6,067 bases of DNA from an uncultured Eubacteriaceae bacterium (GCA_937914785.1 CALGIV010000270.1:1-6067); one strand, 5' to 3'. Shown: positions 1 to 6,067, counted from the stretch's first letter. Translations and numbers: made by a program. The notes: generated by a model not told the origin, from the sequence alone.

Positions 1-207
1 AATAATACGATCGTTCACGTTGCGGAAAAGCGCTTGCCGTTCGGCGGCGTCGGCAACAGTGGTATGGGATCTTATCACGCGAAAAGGGGCTTTGAGACGT
101 TTTCGCATGAGAAAAGCGTTTTAAAAAGTGCCGCTTCTTTTGAACTGCCATTTCGTTATCCGCCGTATAAAAACAAGATTCATATGTTAAAGAAATTTTT
201 AAAGTAA
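1..207 (+). CDS. Aldehyde dehydrogenase, class 3 type, C-terminal fragment
   Basis: This is the last 68 codons of an NAD(P)-dependent aldehyde dehydrogenase, cut by the left edge and read in frame 1 to a TAA stop. The visible tail carries LPFGGVGNSGMGSYH (residues ~12-26 of the fragment), then FSHEKSVL and RYPPY, and ends in LKKFLK. This is the usual end of ALDH3/YwdH-type enzymes, which oxidise fatty or aromatic aldehydes to acids and often end in a basic or hydrophobic tail. The GGVGNSGMG segment lies near the active-site entrance in the family. The catalytic Cys and Glu lie upstream and cannot be checked, so neither activity nor substrate can be stated. A terminator begins at the stop codon, so this gene ends a transcription unit. 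Confidence is high for the family and low for the substrate. Confidence 0.93.
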   Translation, partial: NNTIVHVAEKRLPFGGVGNSGMGSYHAKRGFETFSHEKSVLKSAASFELPFRYPPYKNKIHMLKKFLK

Positions 208-229
208 GCGCAGGCATCTGCGCTTTTTT
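206..229 (+). terminator. Intrinsic terminator after the aldehyde dehydrogenase
   Basis: An 8-bp stem, AAGCGCAG (206-213) pairing with CTGCGCTT (218-225), has a GCAT loop and is followed by a T run (224-229). The stem starts inside the TAA stop codon of the dehydrogenase. Only about ten bases separate the T run from the next start codon, so a transcript for the next gene must either read through this hairpin or start inside or very near it. Confidence 0.9.
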
Positions 230-239
230 CGAGGAAGAT

Positions 240-875
240 ATGATGGAAAAGTATTTTGAATATGGAAAAAAAGAACTGGATTATTTAAAGAACAAAGATA
301 AACGCCTGAAAGAGGTGATCGAAAACGTCGGGATGATCAAACGCAAAATAGATCCCGATTTGTTTGTCTCTTTAATTTATACGATAATCGGGCAGCAAAT
401 ATCGACAAAGGCACATCAAACTGTCTGGCAACGCTTTGTCGATAAACACATATACATTACTCCCGAGACGATATCATCGAGTGACATTGAGACGATTCAA
501 TCCTGTGGGATGTCGTATCGGAAAGCTTCTTATGTTTTAGGCGCTGCGCAAAAGGCAGCGAGCGGGGAATTGGATATCGAAGCATTGTATGATATGACGG
601 ATGAAGAAATCTTAAAATCGCTGACCTCATTAAATGGCATTGGCATCTGGACGGCAGAGATGTTGATGTTGTTTTCAATGGGGCGGATGGATATCTTCAG
701 TTACGGCGATCTGGCAATTCACCGCGGACTGAAAATAATTTACCGCCACCGAAAAGTGCCCAGAGAGCTCTTTGAGAAATACCGCAGGCGTTACAGCCCT
801 TACGGAAGCGTCGCCTCTCTTTACATTTGGGCAGCTGCCGGCGGTGCACTTGAGCAAATCGCTGAACTGCCCTGA
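240..875 (+). CDS. AlkA-like DNA-3-methyladenine glycosylase (HhH-GPD family)
   Basis: This is a base-excision repair enzyme of 211 aa that removes alkylated purines such as 3-methyladenine from DNA by cutting the N-glycosidic bond. It has the IIGQQIS segment (residues 49-55) typical of AlkA/Mag-type proteins. A helix-hairpin-helix follows, with LNGIGIWTA at 131-139, and then GDLAIHRG (156-163), in which D157 sits at the position of the catalytic aspartate. Only one cysteine (C89) is present, so the Fe-S cluster of Nth/MutY is absent. E. coli AlkA is about 282 aa, so the extra N-terminal domain is missing and the protein resembles the compact yeast Mag1-type architecture. Two in-frame ATGs (240 and 243) follow a GAGGAAG site at 231-237, and either could be used. 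It is followed by a 77-bp gap with no terminator. Confidence 0.9.
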   Translation: MMEKYFEYGKKELDYLKNKDKRLKEVIENVGMIKRKIDPDLFVSLIYTIIGQQISTKAHQTVWQRFVDKHIYITPETISSSDIETIQSCGMSYRKASYVLGAAQKAASGELDIEALYDMTDEEILKSLTSLNGIGIWTAEMLMLFSMGRMDIFSYGDLAIHRGLKIIYRHRKVPRELFEKYRRRYSPYGSVASLYIWAAAGGALEQIAELP

Positions 876-940
876 CTTGTAAGGTTTACAATACAGATAG
901 ATAGATTTCAGCTGCAGAATCGTAAGCAGTGTTTGTATAA

Positions 941-947
941 AAGGAGG
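941..947 (+). promoter_or_regulatory. Ribosome binding site of the larA-like gene
   Basis: A perfect AAGGAGG lies five bases before ATG 953. This fixes the start and implies strong translation. The 77-bp gap (876-952) that holds it has no convincing terminator. Confidence 0.85.
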
Positions 948-952
948 AAGTC

Positions 953-2227
953 ATGCCACGAGTAGTATTTCCATACGGAAAAGATTTTTTAGCCGTCGAT
1001 ATTCCGGATGCGCGGTTTGCCGGTGAGTTAAAGAGCGCGATGCACGATTACGATGCCAAAGCGACGCAGGAAGAGATCGTGCGTGCTGCGATCGAAAACC
1101 CTGTCGGTACGTCGCGGTTGTGTGAAATGGCAAAAGGGAAGAATAATATCGTCATCATTGCCAGCGATCATACGCGGCCAGTGCCGAGCAAAGTCATTGC
1201 ACCGTTGATGCTCGAAGAGATCCGGCGGGGGAATCCGGATGCGCAGATCACATTTTTAATCTCGACAGGTTGCCATCGGGCGATGACCGAAGAAGAACTT
1301 AATGAGAAATTTGGTGAAGCAATCGTTAAAAGCGAACGGATCTTTATCCACGATTGTGACGATGAGGAGATGCTCATCGACTTGGGCACACTGCCTTCCG
1401 GCGGGCGGCTGATCGTCAACAAAACGGCGATAGAGGCAGATTTGCTCATTGCCGAAGGTTTTATTGAACCGCACTTCTTTGCAGGTTTTTCCGGTGGACG
1501 TAAAAGCGTACTGCCCGGCATCGCCAGTCGGAAAACGGTATTGGCCAATCATTGTGCGGCATTTATCGAAAATCCCTGTGCGCGTAACGGAATCTTGGAA
1601 AATAACCCGATTCATATCGATATGCTGCATGCAGCGCGGGTTGCACGATTGGACTTTATCGTAAACGTCGTGATCAATGCGGAAAAAGAAGCCGTCTATG
1701 CCGTAGCAGGAGATTGTGATCTGGCTCACAGGCAGGGCGTTGACTTCTTGTGTAAGCAGTGTAAAGTGCAGCGTATTCCATCTGAAATTGTTATCACGAC
1801 AAATGGCGGCTATCCATTGGATCAGAACATCTATCAGGCCGTCAAGGGGATGTCGACGGCTGAAGCGACGGTAAAAGAAGGCGGCGTGATCATTATGCTC
1901 GCAAAATCGAACGACGGGCACGGCGGCGAAGCGTTCTACCATACGTTCAGAGAAGAAAAAGATTTAAAGAAAATGATGAACCGGTTCTTAAATACGCCTG
2001 CAGAAGAGACGATCATCGACCAGTGGCAGTCACAGATTTTTGCCCGCTTACTGATGAAGGCGCGTGTGATTTATATTTCCGATGCACCAGATGATATGGT
2101 AAAAGAGTTGCATATGATTCCGGCACATTCGATTGAAGAGGCGATTGAAAAGGCAGATGCACTTCTGGGGCATCAAAGCGGTAAAATTCTGGCGATACCG
2201 GATGGCGTTTCGGTAATCGTGCTATAG
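953..2227 (+). CDS. larA: LarA-family nickel-dependent 2-hydroxyacid (lactate) racemase
   Basis: LarA enzymes interconvert D- and L-2-hydroxyacids, classically lactate, by hydride transfer to a nickel-pincer nucleotide cofactor made by LarB, LarC and LarE. The protein is cytoplasmic and 424 aa, the size of L. plantarum LarA. Motifs include SDHTRPVPS (71-79), TGCH (105-108) and EPHFFAGFSGGRKSVLPGI (172-190). The key residues fall on the numbers I recall for L. plantarum LarA: R75, H108 and H174 (catalytic histidines), K184 (cofactor attachment), H200 (nickel ligand), Y294, Q295, K298 and W358. Catalytic competence is therefore likely, with lactate the default substrate. The superfamily also includes malate racemase and others, and the downstream glycerate kinase leaves glycerate open. 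No larB, larC or larE genes are in the window, so they must lie elsewhere. Family certain; exact substrate uncertain. Confidence 0.93.
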   Translation: MPRVVFPYGKDFLAVDIPDARFAGELKSAMHDYDAKATQEEIVRAAIENPVGTSRLCEMAKGKNNIVIIASDHTRPVPSKVIAPLMLEEIRRGNPDAQITFLISTGCHRAMTEEELNEKFGEAIVKSERIFIHDCDDEEMLIDLGTLPSGGRLIVNKTAIEADLLIAEGFIEPHFFAGFSGGRKSVLPGIASRKTVLANHCAAFIENPCARNGILENNPIHIDMLHAARVARLDFIVNVVINAEKEAVYAVAGDCDLAHRQGVDFLCKQCKVQRIPSEIVITTNGGYPLDQNIYQAVKGMSTAEATVKEGGVIIMLAKSNDGHGGEAFYHTFREEKDLKKMMNRFLNTPAEETIIDQWQSQIFARLLMKARVIYISDAPDDMVKELHMIPAHSIEEAIEKADALLGHQSGKILAIPDGVSVIVL

Positions 2228-2234
2228 GAGGAGG
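2226..2234 (+). promoter_or_regulatory. Ribosome binding site of the glycerate kinase, overlapping the larA stop
   Basis: AGGAGGAGG begins within the TAG stop of the racemase gene and precedes ATG 2238. The 10-bp gap and the overlap of stop and binding site point to co-transcription and probable translational coupling. Confidence 0.85.
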
Positions 2235-2237
2235 CTT

Positions 2238-3374
2238 ATGAATAAAGTCATCGTTATCCCTGATTCTTTTAAAGGAACGCTTTCCTCGGAAACGATCTGC
2301 GAAGTGATTGAAAAAAAGGTCGTTGAGTATTATCCCGATTGTGAAGTGGTCAAAATCCCTGTTGCGGACGGCGGGGAAGGCAGTGTCGATTGCTTTTTAT
2401 CCGCCCTTGGCGGTCAAAAGAAGGTTGTAAAAGCAACAGACCCCTTCTTTGAAGAAATGGACTCTTTCTATGGCTTGATTGATAATGGCAGAACGGCTGT
2501 TATCGAAATGGCTTCCTGCGCCGGTCTGCCGCTTGTCAAAGACCACAAAGACCCTTCAAAAACCACTACATATGGTGTAGGAGAATTGGTAAATGAAGCA
2601 ATATATAGCGGTGTCGAAAAAATCATCCTCGGCCTTGGCGGGAGCGCGACGAATGACGGCGGGTGCGGTGCGGCCGCAGCCGTCGGTGTAAAGTTCTATG
2701 ATAAAGAGGGCAGCGCGTTCGTCCCGGTCGGCGGCACGTTAAAAGAGATTGCGCATATCGACATCAGCGAGCGGGACAGGCGACTTGAGGAAGTCGAAAT
2801 CGTCACGATGTGCGATATCGACAATCCGATGTACGGTGAGACGGGCGCAGCGTATATTTTCGGGCCGCAAAAAGGCGCGGATGCGCAGATGGTCCTATCA
2901 CTCGATGCCGGCTTAAAACACTTAAGTGCAATAATCAAGCGCGACCTTGGCCTGGATTTAAGCCGGGTTCCCGGCGCCGGTGCAGCTGGTGCGATGGGGG
3001 CGGGAATGATCGCGTTCTTCTCATCCAATCTGCAGATGGGCATCGAGACGGTCTTGGATACGGTCGGCTTTGAGGAAAAGCTTGCCGGATGCGATATGGT
3101 CTTTACGGGAGAAGGAAAGCTCGATACGCAAAGCCTGCGCGGAAAAGTGGTCGTCGGTGTCGCCAGGCGTACCAGGCCGCATAATATTCCCGTAACCGTT
3201 ATTGTCGGCGGAGCGGATAAAGAAATTGACGAAGTCTACGACCTTGGCGTCTCAAGTGTATTTACGATCAACCGTATGCCGCAGGAGCTATCCGTCAGCG
3301 CGCCGGACAGCAAGGACAATCTTGCTTTTGCTGTCGATAATCTGATGCGGTATACGAAGTTGATTCAGCGTTAG
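2238..3374 (+). CDS. Glycerate 2-kinase (GarK/GlxK family)
   Basis: This is an ATP-dependent kinase of D-glycerate. Characterised bacterial GarK/GlxK members give 2-phosphoglycerate, which enters lower glycolysis at enolase. The protein is 378 aa, against about 381 for E. coli GarK. Family motifs appear in order: PDSFKGTLSS (8-17), VADGGEGS (42-49), GLGGSATNDGG (132-142), CDIDNPMYGETGAAYIFGPQKGA region (192-214), glycine/alanine-rich GAGAAGAMGAG (246-256) and TGEGKLDTQSLRGK (290-303). All look intact. The gene is coupled to the LarA-family racemase and ends at a strong terminator, so the two appear to form the end of one unit. No glyoxylate carboligase, tartronate semialdehyde reductase or glycerate transporter is visible here, so the source of glycerate is unknown. 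I left the symbol blank because garK and glxK cannot be separated by sequence reading alone. Confidence 0.95.
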   Translation: MNKVIVIPDSFKGTLSSETICEVIEKKVVEYYPDCEVVKIPVADGGEGSVDCFLSALGGQKKVVKATDPFFEEMDSFYGLIDNGRTAVIEMASCAGLPLVKDHKDPSKTTTYGVGELVNEAIYSGVEKIILGLGGSATNDGGCGAAAAVGVKFYDKEGSAFVPVGGTLKEIAHIDISERDRRLEEVEIVTMCDIDNPMYGETGAAYIFGPQKGADAQMVLSLDAGLKHLSAIIKRDLGLDLSRVPGAGAAGAMGAGMIAFFSSNLQMGIETVLDTVGFEEKLAGCDMVFTGEGKLDTQSLRGKVVVGVARRTRPHNIPVTVIVGGADKEIDEVYDLGVSSVFTINRMPQELSVSAPDSKDNLAFAVDNLMRYTKLIQR

Positions 3375-3377
3375 GGG

Positions 3378-3404
3378 CGGGGAATGCTCCCCGTTTTTCT
3401 TTTT
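3378..3404 (+). terminator. Intrinsic terminator after glycerate kinase
   Basis: CGGGGA (3378-3383) pairs with TCCCCG (3388-3393) around an ATGC loop. It is followed by a T-rich tract (3394-3404) interrupted by a single C. It lies just after the TAG stop and separates the racemase/kinase unit from the lysA operon. Confidence 0.92.
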
Positions 3405-3428
3405 CGGTGGCTTTTGTTGAATTCAATG

Positions 3429-3457
3429 TTTACATCGGATAAAAACTTTGATAAAAT
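3429..3457 (+). promoter_or_regulatory. Sigma-A type promoter for the lysA operon
   Basis: A -35 box TTTACA (3429-3434) and a -10 box TAAAAT (3452-3457) are 17 bases apart, and TG at 3449-3450 adds an extended -10. Transcription would start near 3464, giving a leader of only about 27 bases before lysA. A weaker overlapping pair, TTGAAT (3417-3422) and TAAAAA (3440-3445), is also 17 bases apart. The leader is too short for a lysine riboswitch. Confidence 0.8.
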
Positions 3458-3490
3458 TAAATGATATCTTATAGCAGAAGAGGATGAAGC

Positions 3491-4765
3491 ATGCAGAAAG
3501 GTCATTATATTTTTTCAGGACACGACACCGTTGAACTGGCGAGACAATACGCTACGCCGCTTTATGTAATCAGTGAAGACATTATTCGAAATAATATCCG
3601 AAATATTAAGTCAGCGTTTGAAAAAGAACACATCGATTATGCGGTCAATTATGCCGGAAAGGCTTTTTTAAACACGGCGATGTGCAAGATCATCAAAGAT
3701 GAGGGCATTTGCGTTGACACCGTGAGCAAAGGGGAAATGTATACGGCGCTGAAAGCCGGGATCGACCCGCAGGACATCACGCTGCATGGCAGTAACAAAA
3801 GTGAAGAAGAACTGTGCTATGCGCTTGAAAATGGCATTGGCTGCATCGTCATCGACAGCATGTATGAAATCAGCGTGCTGAACGAATTGTGCGAAAAAAA
3901 GAGCCGTAAACAAAACGTCCATATTCGCGTTACGCCAAATATTGAGGCGCATACGCATGAATATGTACAGACGGGCCGGATTGATTCCAAATTCGGCATC
4001 CCGATCGGGATGGCGCTGCGCGCTGCACAAAAGGTATCTCAGACGCGATATTTGAAGCTGACGGGCATTCACTGTCATATCGGCTCGCAAATTTTTGCCC
4101 AAAAACCCTTTATTATTGCAGCGAACAATATGCTGGAACTGATGTCGAATATCGAAGCGTTGGGTTTGGATGTGCATGAACTCAATCTTGGCGGCGGCTT
4201 TGGCGTAAACAATATGACGGACGAGGAGTTGTTTTCTGTCAAAGATTACGCCTCCGCGTTAAAAGAACTGCTTGAGGTCAAATGTCCGGAAATCGATATT
4301 CCCGTACCGAAAATTATTGTAGAACCCGGCAGATATATCATCGACAATGCCGGAATAACACTATATACAGTAGGGACGATTAAAGAAATCCCCTATATGC
4401 GTAAATATGTAAGCGTTGACGGCGGCTTGTTTGAAAACCCGCGCCCGGGAATGTATGACGCGGTCTACCGTGCCTGTGTCGCCAATCGTTTTGAAGATGA
4501 ACCAAACGAGCTCGTTACAATCAGCGGGCGATGCTGTGAGACGGATACGCTGATCAACGATATTTTGCTGCCGAAATGTTACCCGGGCGATATCGTCGCC
4601 GTCATCAATACAGGGGCTTACAACTATTCGATGGCCGGCAATTACAATCGGCTTCCGCGTCCGGCAATCGTGTTGTTGAAGGGGGATAAAAGCGAGTTGA
4701 TGGTTCGGCGTGAGACCGAAGAGGACCTCGTTCGCTGTGACGAAGTGCCTTCCTGGTTGAAATAA
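3491..4765 (+). CDS. lysA: Diaminopimelate decarboxylase
   Basis: LysA decarboxylates meso-diaminopimelate to L-lysine, the last step of lysine synthesis, using pyridoxal phosphate in a fold III (alanine-racemase-like) barrel. The protein is 424 aa, the usual length. K57 in NYAGKAF is the expected cofactor lysine. HCHIGSQ (194-200), LGGGFG (233-238) and EPGR (278-281) form the phosphate-binding and barrel motifs. GRCCETDTL (346-354 region) supplies the conserved Cys-Glu pair across the dimer interface, and GAYNYSMAGNYN (375-386) is the C-terminal substrate/cofactor segment. YAGKAF replaces the more common YAxKAN, as in many clostridial and Negativicutes-like enzymes. AGGA at 3481-3484 sits six bases before the ATG. 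It is the first gene of a three-gene operon, with eight bases to the next. Related decarboxylases of arginine or ornithine are less likely given length and motifs. Confidence 0.95.
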   Translation: MQKGHYIFSGHDTVELARQYATPLYVISEDIIRNNIRNIKSAFEKEHIDYAVNYAGKAFLNTAMCKIIKDEGICVDTVSKGEMYTALKAGIDPQDITLHGSNKSEEELCYALENGIGCIVIDSMYEISVLNELCEKKSRKQNVHIRVTPNIEAHTHEYVQTGRIDSKFGIPIGMALRAAQKVSQTRYLKLTGIHCHIGSQIFAQKPFIIAANNMLELMSNIEALGLDVHELNLGGGFGVNNMTDEELFSVKDYASALKELLEVKCPEIDIPVPKIIVEPGRYIIDNAGITLYTVGTIKEIPYMRKYVSVDGGLFENPRPGMYDAVYRACVANRFEDEPNELVTISGRCCETDTLINDILLPKCYPGDIVAVINTGAYNYSMAGNYNRLPRPAIVLLKGDKSELMVRRETEEDLVRCDEVPSWLK

Positions 4766-4769
4766 GGAG
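4764..4769 (+). promoter_or_regulatory. Ribosome binding site of the site-2 protease gene
   Basis: AAGGAG overlaps the TAA stop of lysA and lies four bases before ATG 4774. This fixes the start and supports translational coupling in the operon. Confidence 0.8.
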
Positions 4770-4773
4770 AATT

Positions 4774-5442
4774 ATGAACTTAATACAATTTAATCGCGAA
4801 TATTTGATTGGGTTACTTTATTCAGTGCCCGCGCTTTTACTGGCGATCAGCGCGCACGAATGCGCGCACGCTTATGTCAGCTATAAACTGGGAGACCCGA
4901 CATCGAAAAATCTTGGACGGATTTCGTTAAATCCGTTCAGACATTTAGATATTTTCGGTACGATCTGTTTGATTTTATTGCGTTTTGGTTGGGCAAAACC
5001 TGTGCAGGTAAACCCGAATAACTTTAAAAATCCGAAAGTAGGAATGCTCTTTACTTCGTTGGCCGGACCGGCGATGAATCTGATTTTAGCTGTCTTATTT
5101 AGCTTTGTCTATGCGGTCATGTTTAAAATTGCCTACACGGCAGGCATCGATCATAACATTTATACAATCATTATGACGATTGTAAGCTATATTGTATTAT
5201 ACAATGTGTTCTTATGCGTTTTCAATTTGATACCGCTTCCGCCGCTGGACGGCTCTAAAATGCTGGCGACGATTTTTCCGCCGAAGTTGTATTACTACTT
5301 TTATAAATATCAGCGACAACTATACTTCCTGTTGATTATTTTAATTTTCTTGGGTGTAATCAGCAAAGTTGTGAATTTTTTAGGCGGGCATTTGATGGAT
5401 TTTGTTTTGAAGATCGCGTTTAAAGCGGTAGGGTTGCTCTGA
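4774..5442 (+). CDS. Site-2 protease family (M50) intramembrane metalloprotease
   Basis: This is a small polytopic zinc metalloprotease of 222 aa, of the minimal YwhC-like type without a PDZ domain. The zinc motif HECAH (H28, E29, H32) sits at the end of the first hydrophobic segment (~10-35). It is followed by NPFRHLD (53-59), GPAMN (98-102) and NLIPLPPLDGS (151-161), whose D159 is the expected third zinc ligand. Further membrane segments are likely at about 58-75, 92-118, 130-155 and 182-203. All catalytic residues are present, so it should be active in the cytoplasmic membrane. Substrates of this subgroup are mostly unknown. It is much shorter than RseP or SpoIVFB relatives with extra domains, so a role in sigma-factor release cannot be assumed. 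It sits between lysA and scpA and overlaps scpA by one base. Confidence 0.93.
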   Translation: MNLIQFNREYLIGLLYSVPALLLAISAHECAHAYVSYKLGDPTSKNLGRISLNPFRHLDIFGTICLILLRFGWAKPVQVNPNNFKNPKVGMLFTSLAGPAMNLILAVLFSFVYAVMFKIAYTAGIDHNIYTIIMTIVSYIVLYNVFLCVFNLIPLPPLDGSKMLATIFPPKLYYYFYKYQRQLYFLLIILIFLGVISKVVNFLGGHLMDFVLKIAFKAVGLL

Positions 5443-6067
5443 TGATGGAAGAATACGCCGTCAATACCGGAGGGTTTGAAGGCCCGCTGGACTTGCTTTT
5501 ACACTTGATTAAAAAGGATGAAGTCAGTATTTATGACATCCCGATTGAGAGTATTACCAAACAATATATGGCGCATATTTATGAGTGGAAGACACTAAAT
5601 ATTGAAATTGCTTCTGAATTCATCGTGATGGGTGCGCAGCTGCTTGAAATTAAATCCAAAATGTTACTGCCGCGCATCGGCGAAGAAGACGAAGAGGAAG
5701 ATCCGCGTTATGAATTGGCGCAGCGTTTAGCCGAGTATAAAGTGTTTAAGGAAATTAGTGGGTATTTGTCCAAAACTCAGGAGAATTACATACATATCTT
5801 TACGAAAGACCCGTTGTATAAGGAGTCTTTCTTTGTAGAGCCGGAATCAATCGATATCGACTTAAACGATCTTGCCGGCATTATCCGGCGTTACATTGCC
5901 GAGCAGAAAATTCACGCCGACAACCTGGAAGATTACGAACGCGTTCACTTTGCCTCTGTCAGTGTGGAAGAAAAGATTGCCGAAATTGAAGACGCGCTGC
6001 ACTCTGCGGGCAGGGTTCAATTTGAGGTCTTGCTTAAGCGCCAGCAAACCCTCAAATTGACCCCTGC
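5442..6067 (+). CDS. scpA: Segregation and condensation protein A, 3'-truncated by the window
   Basis: ScpA is the kleisin subunit of the SMC-ScpA-ScpB condensin that compacts and segregates the bacterial chromosome. 208 codons are visible with no stop before the edge. The N terminus has GGFEGPLDLLLHLIKKDEVS (10-29) followed by YDIPIESITKQY, the hallmark Smc-neck-binding start. LEIKSKMLLPR follows at about residue 70, then an acidic linker (GEEDEEEDPRYELAQRL) and the middle region. The C-terminal winged helix that binds the SMC head, with its usual TFLALLEL segment, is not seen. ATG 5442 overlaps the protease TGA stop by one base and a second ATG lies at 5445. Only a weak TAGGG precedes it, so translation is probably coupled. 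The last residues, from about 6043, fall in an inverted repeat, look unlike the family and may be artefactual. scpB would be expected next. Confidence 0.93.
   Translation, partial: MMEEYAVNTGGFEGPLDLLLHLIKKDEVSIYDIPIESITKQYMAHIYEWKTLNIEIASEFIVMGAQLLEIKSKMLLPRIGEEDEEEDPRYELAQRLAEYKVFKEISGYLSKTQENYIHIFTKDPLYKESFFVEPESIDIDLNDLAGIIRRYIAEQKIHADNLEDYERVHFASVSVEEKIAEIEDALHSAGRVQFEVLLKRQQTLKLTP
6010..6067. repeat. Long imperfect inverted repeat at the right edge, inside scpA
   Basis: Bases 6010-6034 are the reverse complement of 6043-6067 with 22 of 25 positions paired. The mismatches are 6016/6061, 6028/6049 and 6029/6048. Two uninterrupted blocks stand out: an 11-bp block (6017-6027 with 6050-6060) and a 6-bp outer block (6010-6015 with 6062-6067). 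An inner TTGCT/AGCAA pair closes an eight-base loop. The outer arm ends on the final base of the window. A hairpin this long inside a coding region is unusual. A fold-back artefact at a contig end is likely; a real genomic hairpin is possible. Confidence 0.85.

Noticed and set aside
893..906. Short GATA-type tandem repeat (cagatagatagat)
   Set aside because: Only about three units of four bases in an intergenic gap; too short to mean anything.
876..952. Possible promoter for the racemase gene (TACAAT at 887-892, or TTTACA at 885-890 as a -35)
   Set aside because: No matching partner box at 16-18 bases for either reading. TATAAA at 936-941 overlaps the ribosome binding site. A promoter may exist but I cannot support one.
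1168..1942. Long minus-strand open frames opposite the racemase gene
   Set aside because: They are antisense to a well-supported gene, lack recognisable motifs or a ribosome binding site, and arise from the codon composition of the sense strand.
3464..3490. Lysine (L-box) riboswitch before lysA
   Set aside because: The interval between the promoter and the start codon is about 27 bases, and no structured leader can fit.
3668..4177. 169-codon minus-strand open frame opposite lysA
   Set aside because: No family features, and it is fully covered by a well-supported lysA on the other strand.
5862..6060. Two short open frames (both strands) within the end of the window
   Set aside because: They lie within the scpA reading frame, which continues without a stop to the edge and has strong family similarity.

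Overview
The window looks like ordinary chromosomal DNA from an anaerobic Firmicute. My best guess is the Negativicutes (Megasphaera, Dialister, Veillonella or Selenomonas type). The reasons are mid-range base composition, strong AAGGAGG-type ribosome binding sites, a nickel-pincer lactate racemase family protein, and a lysA / site-2 protease / scpA gene order. This assignment is inference. All genes lie on the + strand, and there are no RNA genes, mobile elements or CRISPR arrays.

Layout: (1) 1-207 is the C-terminal end of a class 3 aldehyde dehydrogenase, closed by an intrinsic terminator that overlaps its stop codon. (2) 240-875 is a compact AlkA-like DNA glycosylase whose start lies only about ten bases past that terminator. 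(3) 953-2227 and 2238-3374 are a LarA-family nickel-dependent 2-hydroxyacid racemase and a type GarK/GlxK glycerate 2-kinase. They are tightly coupled and end at a second clear terminator. (4) 3429-3457 is a very good sigma-A promoter. It drives lysA (diaminopimelate decarboxylase), a membrane site-2 protease and scpA (condensin kleisin subunit), which are packed as one operon. scpA runs off the right edge.

The larA-like/kinase pair can be read as a small catabolic module. A racemase able to invert a 2-hydroxyacid sits next to a kinase that takes glycerate into lower glycolysis as 2-phosphoglycerate. The LarA active-site residues sit at the same numbers as in the Lactobacillus plantarum enzyme as I recall it, so lactate is the default substrate, but the neighbour raises the possibility of glycerate. 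The lysA operon joins lysine/peptidoglycan-precursor synthesis to membrane proteolysis and chromosome segregation. This looks like conserved housekeeping clustering rather than a pathway.

I see no convincing new biological system. The most unusual structure is a long imperfect inverted repeat (25-base arms, 22 of 25 paired) inside scpA. Its outer end is exactly the last base of the window, and the encoded protein leaves the ScpA pattern within it. A fold-back artefact at a contig end is the likeliest explanation and should be excluded before the last ~25 bases are trusted.
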